A DNA stretch of 64,000 bases from an uncultured Lachnospiraceae bacterium. Lineage in GTDB: Bacteria > Bacillota > Clostridia > Lachnospirales > Lachnospiraceae. Within the stretch, counting starts at the first letter, position 1. Each line of letters opens with the position of its first letter. The stretch covers positions 62,001 through 126,000 of the forward strand of contig CANOFW010000001.1 of the NCBI GenBank assembly GCA_947565425.1, in the 5' to 3' direction. Shown here one piece after another: positions 26,202 to 35,918 of this stretch. The notes beneath the pieces were generated by a model. The model did no database searches. It had not been told where the DNA came from and saw nothing but the letters and a program-made list of their open reading frames with translations. Both the position numbers and the translations under genes were made by a program.

Positions 26202-26221
26202 TTACTTGTGATATGGCTCCT
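26202..26221. repeat. Proximal copy of the rlmH 3'-end repeat
   Basis: TTACTTGTGATATGGCTCCT, the end of the rlmH coding sequence, including its stop codon. See the copy at 25111. Confidence 0.65.
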
Positions 26222-26681
26222 TCATCATAATTCGGTAGCCCCGATAGATTTGCTCGAGCAAGATTACCCGCATCAGTTGATGTGGGAACGTCATCTTTGA
26301 AAAACTAATTTTAAAATCAGCCCGCTTGAGAAGCGCCTCAGAAAGCCCCAGCGAACCGCCGATTACAAACTGAATATGACTCACTCCCGAAACACCAAGC
26401 TGTTCTAACTTATCCGAAAAACCGATAGAGTCCATCATCTTTCCATTGATAGCAAGCGCACAAACCCACGCGTCATCCTTCAAATATTTTGCCAGACGTA
26501 CACCTTCTTTTTCCAAAATCTGCTTTTCTTGCGCATTACTGGCGCCATCTGGAGTCTTCTCGTCGGCAACTTCTATGATTTCCAACTTGCAGTAACGATT
26601 CAGCCGCTTTGTAAATTCTCCGACCGCTTCCCTATAAAAACGCTCCTTCACTTTGCCTACTGCCAAAATTGTTATTCTCAT
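26202..26681 (-). CDS. rlmH: 23S rRNA (pseudouridine1915-N3)-methyltransferase
   Basis: 159 residues, the standard length. It starts MRITILAVGKVKERFYREAV and has the SPOUT knot with GGSLGLSEALLKRAD and the conserved tail QIYRGYRIMMKEPYHK. I take ATG 26681 as the start; a GTG 12 bases upstream (26693) is possible. The 3' end is the att site of SCC elements in staphylococci, and its last 20 bases recur at 25111-25132. Confidence 0.97.
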   Translation of the reverse strand: MRITILAVGKVKERFYREAVGEFTKRLNRYCKLEIIEVADEKTPDGASNAQEKQILEKEGVRLAKYLKDDAWVCALAINGKMMDSIGFSDKLEQLGVSGVSHIQFVIGGSLGLSEALLKRADFKISFSKMTFPHQLMRVILLEQIYRGYRIMMKEPYHK

Positions 26682-26723
26682 CCGTCTGCACACTCTCCAT
26701 CAATTCACATATTATTATGGTAT

Positions 26724-26752
26724 AGTATATCGAATATCTTTTCCTCCTGCAA
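26724..26752 (-). promoter_or_regulatory. rlmH promoter
   Basis: Minus strand TTGCAG (26747-26752), 17 bases, TATACT (26724-26729), about 43 bases upstream of the rlmH start. Confidence 0.6.
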
Positions 26753-26771
26753 TGAGATTCTACTAAAATGA

Positions 26772-26800
26772 TTGTAATATGTCCTCATTTCATTTATAAT
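26772..26800 (+). promoter_or_regulatory. Promoter of the membrane protein-xpt operon
   Basis: TTGTAA (26772-26777), 17 bases, TATAAT (26795-26800), divergent from the rlmH promoter. I see no purine riboswitch in the short leader (26807-26848). Confidence 0.7.
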
Positions 26801-26848
26801 AGTTAATGTTGTATGAGTTTTCGCATAATGTGAACTGGAGGTAGGCAG

Positions 26849-27349
26849 ATGACAGATGTAGCATTGAAACAAAAGCACACTTATGTGGAAGCAGGCAAGA
26901 AACTTGAAGACGCCTCTTCCACTGCATGGTCATTTATGTTTCTCAGTATCATAGGATTTGCTGCGCTCATCCTTATTTGGGCAGGTATTTTTCCGCTTGA
27001 TATTCCCTTTGCTACCTTATTGATGGGAAGCATTGTATTTGGAATCCTGTTTCTCATCTTTATTTTCGTAAGTATCCGGGCATTCTATGACAGAAAGAGA
27101 TTGATTCCTGCCAAGGCCAAAGAAGATGCTGATATTTGCAGAATCCGTAATTGGTTTCAAGACCACTACTCCGCCGATGCGATTTCCCATGGCGTGGACG
27201 AAGAAGATATTTCGATTGAGGAACTCTATTATCTGCGCTCAGAAAATATCAGTCGTCTGCTCACAGAAGAATTCCCCGAGTTAGAAGAATCTTTCTGTGA
27301 ATACCTGTTAGAAAATATTTATCAGATGTACTTTTCAGATGAAATATGA
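26849..27349 (+). CDS. Small two-pass membrane protein, function unknown
   Basis: 166 residues. Two hydrophobic segments near 28-52 (WSFMFLSIIGFAALILIWAG) and 57-85 form a helical hairpin, followed by a soluble, acidic C-terminal domain of about 75 residues. The SD is TGGAGG. It ends 8 bases before xpt, so the two are co-transcribed. Similar small proteins are common in Lachnospiraceae, but I cannot name a family. Confidence 0.8.
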   Translation: MTDVALKQKHTYVEAGKKLEDASSTAWSFMFLSIIGFAALILIWAGIFPLDIPFATLLMGSIVFGILFLIFIFVSIRAFYDRKRLIPAKAKEDADICRIRNWFQDHYSADAISHGVDEEDISIEELYYLRSENISRLLTEEFPELEESFCEYLLENIYQMYFSDEI

Positions 27350-27357
27350 GGTGAAAC

Positions 27358-27930
27358 ATGAAATTATTAGAAGATAAGATAAGACAAGACGGAATCGCCG
27401 TAAATGAACATATTCTAAAAGTGGACAGCTTTATCAACCATCAAATTGACCCCCTGCTTATGCAAGAGATGGGAAAGGACATTGCCAACCATTTCCAAAA
27501 TAAGGGAATCACCAAAGTTGCCACCATTGAAAGTTCCGGCATTGCTCCCGCGCTCATGACGGCGGCAGCCATGAATGTGCCGCTAATTATTCTCAAAAAA
27601 CAACCATCCAAGATTCTCAATCAAGATCTATATCAGACAGTGGTTACATCCTTTACCAAAGAGACCAATTACGAGTTGACGCTTTCCAAGAAATATATTA
27701 ACGATAATGATCATGTACTGATTGTTGATGATTTTCTGGCAAACGGCGAGGCTGCGACCGCTGCTCTTAGGCTGCTGCGCATGTCTCATGCCACAATTGC
27801 CGGTCTCGCCGTCCTCATTGAGAAGTCTTTCCAGCCTGGACGAGACAAACTTCAAAATCAAGGAATTGAAGTCTACGCTTTGGCAAGAATCTCGAAAATG
27901 GCTGAAAACTATATTGAATTTATCCCGTGA
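27358..27930 (+). CDS. xpt: Xanthine phosphoribosyltransferase
   Basis: 190 residues, the usual length. It starts [20 protein letters not shown], has the PRPP-binding motif [14 protein letters not shown] and the family segment PSKIL. It converts xanthine to XMP in purine salvage. An SD-like GAGGTG precedes the ATG. It converges on polC. Confidence 0.95.
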   Translation: MKLLEDKIRQDGIAVNEHILKVDSFINHQIDPLLMQEMGKDIANHFQNKGITKVATIESSGIAPALMTAAAMNVPLIILKKQPSKILNQDLYQTVVTSFTKETNYELTLSKKYINDNDHVLIVDDFLANGEAATAALRLLRMSHATIAGLAVLIEKSFQPGRDKLQNQGIEVYALARISKMAENYIEFIP

Positions 27931-27946
27931 GCAATGAGGAAAATGA

Positions 27947-28015
27947 GGCTGTCGCACTAACGTAAATTACAAACCTTTTGACCCTCGCGGGAATAAATTT
28001 ATCAGTGCGACAGCC
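27947..28015. terminator. Long-stem hairpin between xpt and polC
   Basis: GGCTGTCGCACT (27947-27958) pairs with AGTGCGACAGCC (28004-28015), a perfect 12-bp stem with a 45-base loop. The loop contains the recurring word CTCGCGGGAATAAA. It sits between convergent genes and could stop transcription from either side, but it lacks a T tract, so it may instead be a palindromic repeat. Confidence 0.5.
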
Positions 28016-28045
28016 CCATGTGACGATTGCTGCGGGGTATTGTAC

Positions 28046-31000
28046 TTAATCAAACAGCGATAATTGATTCGATTCCGGCAAATCACCCAGGATTCCAAGG
28101 TCGTTCATCAATTCAATGACGGTCTTGGAGACTTTTGTGCGCTGTCGGAAGTCATCTTTTGAAAGGAACGGCCCATCCTTCGCCGCTTCTACTACGGCGT
28201 CCGCCGCCTTATCACCAAGCCCTTCCACACTGTCTAAGGAAGGCATCAGTTTCCCATCTATAATCTGAAATGTATGCGCCTGTGCCCGAAAAATATCCAT
28301 AGGCATAAATTCAAAGCCCCGGGCGTACATTTCCTGGACAATCTTCATATCTTTTATCGTGTCCTGTTCCTTTTTCGTCAAAGTATCTTTCCGCCGCTCA
28401 TAATCTGCCAGAAAATAATTCAGTTTATCCTTCCCCTGACACATCAACTCATAGCTGAACGACGTCGCACGGATACTGAAAAATGCTGCATAGTAGGCTA
28501 GAGGATGAAATACTTTACAATAAGCAATCCGCCACGCCATCATGACGTACGCCGCCGCATGCGCTTTGGGGAACATATATTTAATCTTTTTGCAGGACCA
28601 AATATACCAATCCGGAACATTATGTGCAAGCATTTCCTCTTCCCATTCCGGTTTTAATCCTTTTCCCTTACGCACGCTCTCCATAATGGTAAAACTGAGC
28701 TCACTCTCCAAGCCCATGCCAATTAGATACGTCATAATATCGTCACGCGTACAGATGGCGGTAGAAATGGTCGCCTTTTTCTCTTGAATCAACGTCTGCG
28801 CATTACCAAGCCACACATCCGTCCCATGAGACAACCCGGAAATACGCACCAAATCTGAAAATGACTGCGGATTCGTATCTATCAACATCTGGATTACAAA
28901 ATCTGTGCCAAATTCGGGAATGCCCAGAGAGCCAAGCTTACAGCCGCCAATATCCTCCGGTTCAATGCCAAGCGCTTTCGTACTCTGAAACAGTGACATA
29001 ACATCCGGGTCGTCTAAGCGAATTTTCTTAGCGTCAATGCCCGTCAAATCCTCGAGCATACGAATCATGGTCGGATCGTCGTGCCCCAGAATGTCTAACT
29101 TGAGAAGGTTATGGTCAATGGAATGATAGTCAAAATGCGTAGTAATAATATCGGTAGACATATCATTCGCCGGATGCTGAATGGGCGTAAAAGAATGAAT
29201 TTCCTCCCCCAAGGGAAGCACAATAATTCCACCCGGGTGTTGTCCAGTAGTCCGGCGAATCCCTACGCAGCCCTGAACAATACGGTCAATCTCACAATTT
29301 CGTTTGCGCACTCCACGCTCCTCATAGTAATTCTTAATATAACCAAAAGCTGTCTTATCCGCCAGCGTACCGATGGTCCCGGCACGAAACGTCTGTCCAA
29401 ATCCGAAAATAACCTCACAGTAAGCATGCGCCTTGCTCTGATATTCCCCAGAGAAATTCAAATCAATATCCGGCTCCTTATTTCCTTTAAATCCCAGGAA
29501 TGTCTCGAAAGGAATGTCAAAACCTTCCTTTTCCAGCGGTTCTTTGCATTGCGGGCATTTCTTATCCGGCATATCGCATCCGGCACGCCCAGCATAAGCC
29601 TTAACTTCCGGCGAGTCAAAGTCGCTGTAATGACAATGCTTACAATAATAATGAGGAGCCAAGGGATTTACCTCTGTGATTCCCGACATGGTAGCGACAA
29701 AGGAAGAACCCACAGAGCCACGCGACCCCACCAGATAACCGTCCTCATTCGATTTCCACACCAATTTCTGCGCGATAATATACATTACAGCATAACCATT
29801 GGAAATAATGGAATTTAACTCACGCTCCAACCGCTCCTTGACAATCTCTGGTAAATTATCTCCATAAATCTCATGGGCGCGGTTATAACAGATGTCTCGC
29901 AGCATCTGGTCAGAATTCTCAATCACCGGCGGGCATTTGTCGGGACGCACCGGGGAAATCTTTTCACACATATCTGCAATCTTATTGGTATTTGTAATGA
30001 CGATCTCCTCTGCTTTCTCCTCCCCTAAATAAGCAAATTCCTCCAGCATCTCCTCCGTAGTCCGTAAATACAGCGGCGCCTGATCGTCTGCATCTGAAAA
30101 TCCTTTGCCCGCCATGATAATCCGCCGGTATACCTCATCCTCCGGATCTAAGAAGTGCACGTCGCAGGTTGCCACGACAGGCTTATGAAATGCTTCCCCC
30201 AGCTTGACAATCCGGCGATTAATGTCCTTTAATTCTTCCTCAGAACTCACCATTGCCTTATCCGAGCGCAACATAAACGCGTTATTCCCCAAAGGCTGGA
30301 TTTCCAGGTAATCATAAAAACTTACCAGCCGTGCAATCTCCTCCTCAGAACTCCCACGTAAGATTGCCTGATACAACTCTCCTGCCTCACATGCGGAACC
30401 AATCAACAACCCTTCGCGATGTTTCAAAAATTCGCTCTTAGGAATTCTCGGCTGTCTGTAAAAATACTTCAGGTGTGCATCCGATACCAGACGATAGAGG
30501 TTGATGCGCCCCATATCATTGGTAGCTAAAATAATTGCATGATGGCTGTGCAGTTTCTTGATATTGTCCGCCGAAGCGCTGCCCATCTCATTGACTTCAT
30601 CCAGATTGCGAACATCTCGCTCCTCCATCATGCGGATGAATCTCACGAAAATTTCTGCCGTACACGCCGCATCATCCACCGCACGGTGATGGTTCTCCAA
30701 AGAAATCTTTAACGCTTTCGCCACTGTATTTAGCTTAAACTTATTCAACTGCGGCATCAATACACGGGCAAGCCCCACGGTATCAACCACGGTATATTCA
30801 CAGGGCAGACCCTGCCGTTCACAATTTTTGCTTATAAAGCTCATATCAAACTGCGCATTGTGCGCAACCATCACAGCACCCTCGCAAAACTTGAGAAATT
30901 CTGGCAAAATTTCTTCTATTTTCGGCGCATCTAACACCATATCATCTCGAATATGCGTCAATTCCTCCACCTGAAAGGGTATCGGCACTTCTGGGTTCAC

Positions 31001-32608
31001 AAATGTAGAAAAACGCTCGCAAATCCTACCATTTACGACCCTCACAGCACCAATCTCAATAATCTTATTGTTGAGCGGAGAAAACCCGGTAGTCTCTAAA
31101 TCAAACACGACATAAGTATCTGTAAGCTTCTGCCCCCGCGAATTCTCCACGATATTTTTCAGGTCATCTACCAGATAAGCCTCCACTCCATAGATTACTT
31201 TAAAATCATCCTCCATGGAAACGGCATGTCCCGCATCCGGAAATGCTTGCACATCCCCATGGTCGGTAACCGCCAATGCAGGATGTCCCCATTTCCTGGC
31301 ACGCCCAATGATATCCTTAACCTCAGAGACCCCATCCATATCGCTCATTTTTGTATGACAGTGCAGCTCCACGCGTTTCTGCGGGCTATTATCCATGCGG
31401 GTGCTCGTAAAATCGGCAATCTTCTTCATCCCAGTAACAGAACCAATCGTGAGCTCCCCATCAAACTTATCAATCGTGGCCACACCTTTTATTTTCAGAA
31501 AAGCTCCCTTTTTCACATGCGCTGTAATCTCCGGTACAATTTCATTTTTGGCAAACATCTTTACCATAATCGTATCGGTAAAATCCGTAACAGCAAAGAA
31601 AATAATTGTTTTCTCATTGCGGATTTCTCTCGTCTCCAGGCTCAAAACTTTGCCGCGAATGATAACTTCGCCAATCTCTCCCACAATCTGCTCAAGCGGA
31701 GTAGCTTCCTCTTCAAAATCGCGCCCATAGATTACGTCTGGATTATCGGAACGCTTGTAGCTGCCATAGGATTCTTTTCTGCCCCTACCAAAATTGGAAG
31801 CAACTTTTTTACCCGCATTCTGATTGGCAGCTGAACTTTTTCCTGTTTGGACTATACTCGCGTTCTCATCAGCGACGGCGTCTCCCGGTCTAAGCTTTTC
31901 ATTTTCACTTGTATCGACGCCCACCTGCGCTGTATTTCCATATTCGCCAACTCCTAAACGTTCCGCTTCCCCTGATTGTCCCTCTTGCGAAATTGTCTGT
32001 CTCTCTTCCCCTTGTCCGCCGTTGGCAAAGGATGATTGCGAAATAATATGATGCACTTCATTCTGAATGCGGATATTACTGTTCTTTTTATTCTTCTTTT
32101 CTGTCGGCTCTATGTAAGAAACCTGGATGTTCACATCCATCCCGCATCGTTCACAGATGATTTTTTCTAAAATCTGCAAAATCTCCTCGGATTTCTGCCG
32201 CGCAATGACGGATTCCTCGAAGTCAACTTGCATCTTGTCTTCTTGCGGAAAATGAATCTTTGCCATCCTCAGCACACTATATTCCAAATAACTGTACGCA
32301 CGAAATTCTTCCATAATGCTGTCCCGGTAAACCATCATCAATTTTTTAGGATTATATTGCCCGGAAAGATTATATTTTTCAATTATTTTTACAGATAACT
32401 CATGCTGTGGAAAAAGCTGCCTCTTGATGTCTTTTTCCAGACGGAAAATCCGATTCTTTTCAATCAGCCTGGAACTCAAAAGATACACCCTCAGGTGATC
32501 TCGGCTGCGGTTCGTGGAAACCTTTGTCACCTCCACGTCCGCCATCAGCCTTTCCATGTCTGAAGAGATTTTCAAATCCGGAAATACATCAAAAAACAGC
32601 TTACCCAT
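28046..32608 (-). CDS. polC: DNA polymerase III, PolC type
   Basis: 1520 residues, the replicative polymerase of low-GC Gram-positives. In order: an N-terminal domain, OB fold (about 310-400), PHP domain (HCHTKMSDMDGV), a DnaQ-like 3'-5' exonuclease inserted in the PHP (FDLETTGFSPLNNKIIEIGA), a zinc-binding loop (CKHC...CPQC), and the polymerase palm with NKEPDIDLNFSGEYQ. I place the start at ATG 32608, 4 bases after the ispG stop; the longer frame to 32638 would overlap ispG. Confidence 0.97.
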   Translation of the reverse strand: MGKLFFDVFPDLKISSDMERLMADVEVTKVSTNRSRDHLRVYLLSSRLIEKNRIFRLEKDIKRQLFPQHELSVKIIEKYNLSGQYNPKKLMMVYRDSIMEEFRAYSYLEYSVLRMAKIHFPQEDKMQVDFEESVIARQKSEEILQILEKIICERCGMDVNIQVSYIEPTEKKNKKNSNIRIQNEVHHIISQSSFANGGQGEERQTISQEGQSGEAERLGVGEYGNTAQVGVDTSENEKLRPGDAVADENASIVQTGKSSAANQNAGKKVASNFGRGRKESYGSYKRSDNPDVIYGRDFEEEATPLEQIVGEIGEVIIRGKVLSLETREIRNEKTIIFFAVTDFTDTIMVKMFAKNEIVPEITAHVKKGAFLKIKGVATIDKFDGELTIGSVTGMKKIADFTSTRMDNSPQKRVELHCHTKMSDMDGVSEVKDIIGRARKWGHPALAVTDHGDVQAFPDAGHAVSMEDDFKVIYGVEAYLVDDLKNIVENSRGQKLTDTYVVFDLETTGFSPLNNKIIEIGAVRVVNGRICERFSTFVNPEVPIPFQVEELTHIRDDMVLDAPKIEEILPEFLKFCEGAVMVAHNAQFDMSFISKNCERQGLPCEYTVVDTVGLARVLMPQLNKFKLNTVAKALKISLENHHRAVDDAACTAEIFVRFIRMMEERDVRNLDEVNEMGSASADNIKKLHSHHAIILATNDMGRINLYRLVSDAHLKYFYRQPRIPKSEFLKHREGLLIGSACEAGELYQAILRGSSEEEIARLVSFYDYLEIQPLGNNAFMLRSDKAMVSSEEELKDINRRIVKLGEAFHKPVVATCDVHFLDPEDEVYRRIIMAGKGFSDADDQAPLYLRTTEEMLEEFAYLGEEKAEEIVITNTNKIADMCEKISPVRPDKCPPVIENSDQMLRDICYNRAHEIYGDNLPEIVKERLERELNSIISNGYAVMYIIAQKLVWKSNEDGYLVGSRGSVGSSFVATMSGITEVNPLAPHYYCKHCHYSDFDSPEVKAYAGRAGCDMPDKKCPQCKEPLEKEGFDIPFETFLGFKGNKEPDIDLNFSGEYQSKAHAYCEVIFGFGQTFRAGTIGTLADKTAFGYIKNYYEERGVRKRNCEIDRIVQGCVGIRRTTGQHPGGIIVLPLGEEIHSFTPIQHPANDMSTDIITTHFDYHSIDHNLLKLDILGHDDPTMIRMLEDLTGIDAKKIRLDDPDVMSLFQSTKALGIEPEDIGGCKLGSLGIPEFGTDFVIQMLIDTNPQSFSDLVRISGLSHGTDVWLGNAQTLIQEKKATISTAICTRDDIMTYLIGMGLESELSFTIMESVRKGKGLKPEWEEEMLAHNVPDWYIWSCKKIKYMFPKAHAAAYVMMAWRIAYCKVFHPLAYYAAFFSIRATSFSYELMCQGKDKLNYFLADYERRKDTLTKKEQDTIKDMKIVQEMYARGFEFMPMDIFRAQAHTFQIIDGKLMPSLDSVEGLGDKAADAVVEAAKDGPFLSKDDFRQRTKVSKTVIELMNDLGILGDLPESNQLSLFD

Positions 32609-32612
32609 TTGT

Positions 32613-33680
32613 TCACTCACTCCAATGTAGCAATTCATAGCGGAGAGCCGAAAGCAGCTCTTCCTCTTTTACTTTCTTATAGATTTCTCCATGTTTGATT
32701 ATCAGGCCCTCACCGATACCACCGGCAATTCCGATATCCGCCTCCTTCGCTTCGCCTGGACCGTTGACGACGCAGCCCATGACAGCGACTTTCAAATCGA
32801 GGGGGATGTCCGCCACCACATCTTCGACCTGATTTGCCAGCCCGATCAAATCAATCTGAGTTCTCCCGCAAGTTGGACAGGATACGACTTCAATGCCTCC
32901 CTTACGAATGCCCAGCGTACGCAATATAATCTTTGCCGATTTAATCTCCTCCAAAGGATCTCCTGTCAGAGAAACGCGAATGGTATCGCCAATTCCCTGC
33001 CCTAATATCATCCCCAGACCCATTGCAGATTTAATATTGCCACTGATTATCGTGCCGGACTCAGTAATCCCTACATGCAAGGGATAATCTGTCTCCTCCG
33101 CAATCAGCTCATGTGCCCTCACACACATCAGCACATCCGAGGACTTAATACTGATTACCAGCTTGTCATAACCCATATCTTCAATGATGCGCACCTTATC
33201 AAGCGCGCTCTCCACCAGCCCATGTGCAGTCACACCGCCATATTTTTCTACCAATTCTTTTTCCAGAGAACCGCTGTTGACACCGACACGGATGGGAATC
33301 TCACGTTCACGCGCCACGTCGACAACAGCCTGAATCCGCTCCCTTTCCCCAATATTCCCGGGATTAATGCGAATCTTATCCGCACCATATTCCATAGCGG
33401 CAATGGCGAGTCGATAATCAAAATGAATATCTGCCACCAAGGGAATTGTTATGCCCTTTTTAATTTCTGCAATTGCCTCCGCTGCTTCCATCGTAGGCAC
33501 TGCACAACGAATAATTTCACATCCCGCTGCTGTAAGCTTCTGAATCTGGGCAATCGTTCCTTTCACATCTTCTGTCCTGGTATTTGTCATCGACTGAATT
33601 AAAATCGGATGACTACCGCCAATTGCCCGATTTCCAATGTGTATTTCACGGGTTAATTTTCTTGCAATTTGCTTTTCCAT
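32613..33680 (-). CDS. ispG: 4-hydroxy-3-methylbut-2-enyl diphosphate synthase (flavodoxin)
   Basis: 355 residues, the bacterial short form. It has the IQSMTNT motif near the N-terminus, the TIM barrel with VADIHFDYRLA, and the [4Fe-4S] ligands in SCPTCGRT and GCVVNGPGEA. It is the sixth enzyme of the MEP pathway. The SD is GAGGAAATAGAG. It lies between rseP and polC as in many Clostridia. Confidence 0.97.
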   Translation of the reverse strand: MEKQIARKLTREIHIGNRAIGGSHPILIQSMTNTRTEDVKGTIAQIQKLTAAGCEIIRCAVPTMEAAEAIAEIKKGITIPLVADIHFDYRLAIAAMEYGADKIRINPGNIGERERIQAVVDVAREREIPIRVGVNSGSLEKELVEKYGGVTAHGLVESALDKVRIIEDMGYDKLVISIKSSDVLMCVRAHELIAEETDYPLHVGITESGTIISGNIKSAMGLGMILGQGIGDTIRVSLTGDPLEEIKSAKIILRTLGIRKGGIEVVSCPTCGRTQIDLIGLANQVEDVVADIPLDLKVAVMGCVVNGPGEAKEADIGIAGGIGEGLIIKHGEIYKKVKEEELLSALRYELLHWSE

Positions 33681-33700
33681 CTCTATTTCCTCTATATTAC

Positions 33701-34744
33701 TTAAAAAATATTGCGAATGTCATTAAACATAACAAACACCATCAACGCCATCAACGCAACCAAGCCCACAAAATGTACCATTCCTTCCTTCTCAGGAGAA
33801 ATCTTTTTCCTGCGGATAGCTTCAATAAGCAGGAACACCAGGCGTCCGCCATCCAATGCAGGAATTGGTAAAAGATTCATGATTCCTAAGTTTGCCGACA
33901 GGAAAATTGAGAAATTAATCATGCTCATGAGAGCCAGACCCACTCCGCCTGCCGACTCATTAGAATCATAAGTATCACCCATAACTTTAACAATCCCCAC
34001 CGGGCCAGACAAGTCATTTAATCCTACCCGGCCGGTCACCAACATTTTTAAGCTCTCAATCGTGGTATTTATCTGGTAGCGTATTTCAAAAAAACTGTGC
34101 GTGATTGTCTCAAAAAACGTTCCTTTTTGACGTACCGCTCTGCCATTCATACCCAACATCTGTCTGCCGCTCTCCTCGTCCATCTTAGGGGACAGCATCG
34201 CCTCATAACGTTCTCCCTCACGCTCATAAACTATCTTTACATCTTTTCCCGGATGGAACAAAGAATACTGACTGATCTCACGAAAGAAATGCGTCCGCGA
34301 GCCGTTCATGGAGATAATCTCATCCCCCTCCATAAGTCCAGCCTCAGCAGCCGGAAATCCTTCCCGCACACTACTCAAGATCGGACGGTCAAAACCAACA
34401 CTTGCCATGACAATCAGCGCAAACACCCATGCCATAATAAAATTAAAGACCGGACCAGCGGCAACCACGCTGATACGCGCCCACACAGATTTACTGTTAA
34501 ATGATTTCTCATCCTGACTTTCGCCATCTTCCCCTTCCATCATACAGGCGCCGCCAAACGGCAAAAGCTTAATGGAATACTTTGTCTCCCCCTTGGTAAC
34601 GCCAAATAACGTAGGCCCCAACCCCAAAGAGAACTCATTTACTTTGATCCCATTTGCTTTGGCAAGGAGAAAGTGTCCCAGCTCATGAAAAAGAATAATG
34701 ATACTGAAAATAATAAGCGCAATTATAATGTTCAATCTTACCAC
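33701..34744 (-). CDS. rseP: Site-2 intramembrane metalloprotease RseP
   Basis: 347 residues. It has the zinc motif HELGHF near residue 20, a single PDZ domain (about 110-200; VREGFPAAEAGLMEGDEIIS) and the C-terminal zinc ligand motif LPIPALDGGRL. It cuts transmembrane anti-sigma factors or signal-peptide remnants. The open frame starts at GTG 34744; a TTG at 34735 has a better-placed AGGTGG, so the true start may be three codons later. It overlaps the dxr stop. Confidence 0.95.
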   Translation of the reverse strand: MVRLNIIIALIIFSIIILFHELGHFLLAKANGIKVNEFSLGLGPTLFGVTKGETKYSIKLLPFGGACMMEGEDGESQDEKSFNSKSVWARISVVAAGPVFNFIMAWVFALIVMASVGFDRPILSSVREGFPAAEAGLMEGDEIISMNGSRTHFFREISQYSLFHPGKDVKIVYEREGERYEAMLSPKMDEESGRQMLGMNGRAVRQKGTFFETITHSFFEIRYQINTTIESLKMLVTGRVGLNDLSGPVGIVKVMGDTYDSNESAGGVGLALMSMINFSIFLSANLGIMNLLPIPALDGGRLVFLLIEAIRRKKISPEKEGMVHFVGLVALMALMVFVMFNDIRNIF

Positions 34745-35880
34745 CTGCTTTCTATAAAGGCATAAACTTCTGCTTCCGTTTCGAGAATTTTCTCAACCTT
34801 AGGCTCCCTCTCATATTCACAATGCTCCATACACGCCTGAATAATCTCGGGAATCTGTAAAAACGGAATCTTCCCATCTAAAAATAGCGATACCGCCTTT
34901 TCATTTGCCGCATTATAAGCGGTAGGAATATTGCCTCCCCGCTCCATCGCCGTGAATGCAAGCCTAAGCCCCGGAAATGTTTCAAGGTCAGGCTCTTCAA
35001 AGGTCAGGCTGGCAAGCTGAAAGAAATCCAGCCGCTTCCCAGAAAGACTGCGCCGCTTGGGATAATACAGTGCATATTGAATAGGAAGCCGCATATCTGG
35101 CGTTCCAAGCTGCGCCATCACTGCGCCGTCTTCATACTCCACCATGGAATGAATGACGCTCTGCGGATGCACTACCACCTGAATTTGCTCTAAACTTACA
35201 TCAAAGAGCCAGCTCGCCTCCATCACTTCCAGTCCCTTATTTACCATAGTGGCGGAATCAATCGTAATTTTCCTCCCCATCGACCAGTTGGGATGGTTAA
35301 GAGCGTCCTCCACTCGAATCTGCCCAAGATCCTCCCGCTTTTTACCGCGAAAAGGCCCGCCAGACGCAGTCAACAATATCTTGTGAATGCGATTTCCCCG
35401 CTCTCCATTTAAAGATTGGAAAATTGCGCTGTGCTCGCTGTCTACCGGTAGAATCGGCACCTTGCGCTCCCTGGCTAGCGGCATGATAATATGCCCTGCC
35501 GTCACTAGCGTCTCTTTATTGGCGAGCGCAATTGTCTTCCCCGCCTCAATCGCCGCTATCGTGGGGCGGATTCCCAGCATACCCACAATCGCTGTCACAA
35601 GTATCTCTACTTCCGGCATCACGGCAATTTCTAAAAGTCCATCCATACCAGACAGCACGGTTACGGAAAGATCTTTCACTCGCGCTCTCAAATCTGCGGC
35701 GTCTCTCTCCTCCCACAAAACAGCCGTCCTCGGTTTAAATTCCCGAATCTGTTCCTCAAGTAGCGATACATTTCTACCCGCAGCCAAAGCCACGACTTTA
35801 AGGTCTGGGTGCTCACGGACAATCTCAAGTGTCTGGGTGCCAATCGAACCGGTAGAACCCAGCAATGCAATTTTCTTCAT
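34738..35880 (-). CDS. dxr: 1-deoxy-D-xylulose 5-phosphate reductoisomerase
   Basis: 380 residues. It starts MKKIALLGSTGSIGTQTLEI (NADPH-binding) and has the PVDSEHSAIFQ and LLTASGGPFRG motifs. It is the first committed MEP step. ATG 35880 has AAGGAG 6 bases upstream. Confidence 0.97.
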   Translation of the reverse strand: MKKIALLGSTGSIGTQTLEIVREHPDLKVVALAAGRNVSLLEEQIREFKPRTAVLWEERDAADLRARVKDLSVTVLSGMDGLLEIAVMPEVEILVTAIVGMLGIRPTIAAIEAGKTIALANKETLVTAGHIIMPLARERKVPILPVDSEHSAIFQSLNGERGNRIHKILLTASGGPFRGKKREDLGQIRVEDALNHPNWSMGRKITIDSATMVNKGLEVMEASWLFDVSLEQIQVVVHPQSVIHSMVEYEDGAVMAQLGTPDMRLPIQYALYYPKRRSLSGKRLDFFQLASLTFEEPDLETFPGLRLAFTAMERGGNIPTAYNAANEKAVSLFLDGKIPFLQIPEIIQACMEHCEYEREPKVEKILETEAEVYAFIESRW

Positions 35881-35918
35881 CTGTCTCTCCTTACACCACA
35901 ATTGTTACTAGACAATTG

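Larger units (their letters stand above)
25111..26221. mobile_element. Candidate small island at the rlmH 3' end (SCC-like remnant)
   Basis: A 1.1-kb segment between the two copies of the rlmH end. It holds a cupin gene, a SymE-like remnant and a mini-ORF with its own promoter and terminator. There is no recombinase gene, so it can only be a deleted remnant or a passively mobilised cassette. The att repeats are seen; the mobile origin is inferred. Confidence 0.45.

Noticed and set aside
26801-26848. Purine riboswitch upstream of the xpt operon
   Set aside because: The leader between the promoter and the first gene is under 50 bases, too short for the aptamer, and none is seen in the 8-base gap before xpt.
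32613-32638. 26-base overlap of polC with ispG
   Set aside because: It only exists if the longest frame is used; the ATG at 32608 gives the usual PolC start just after the ispG stop.
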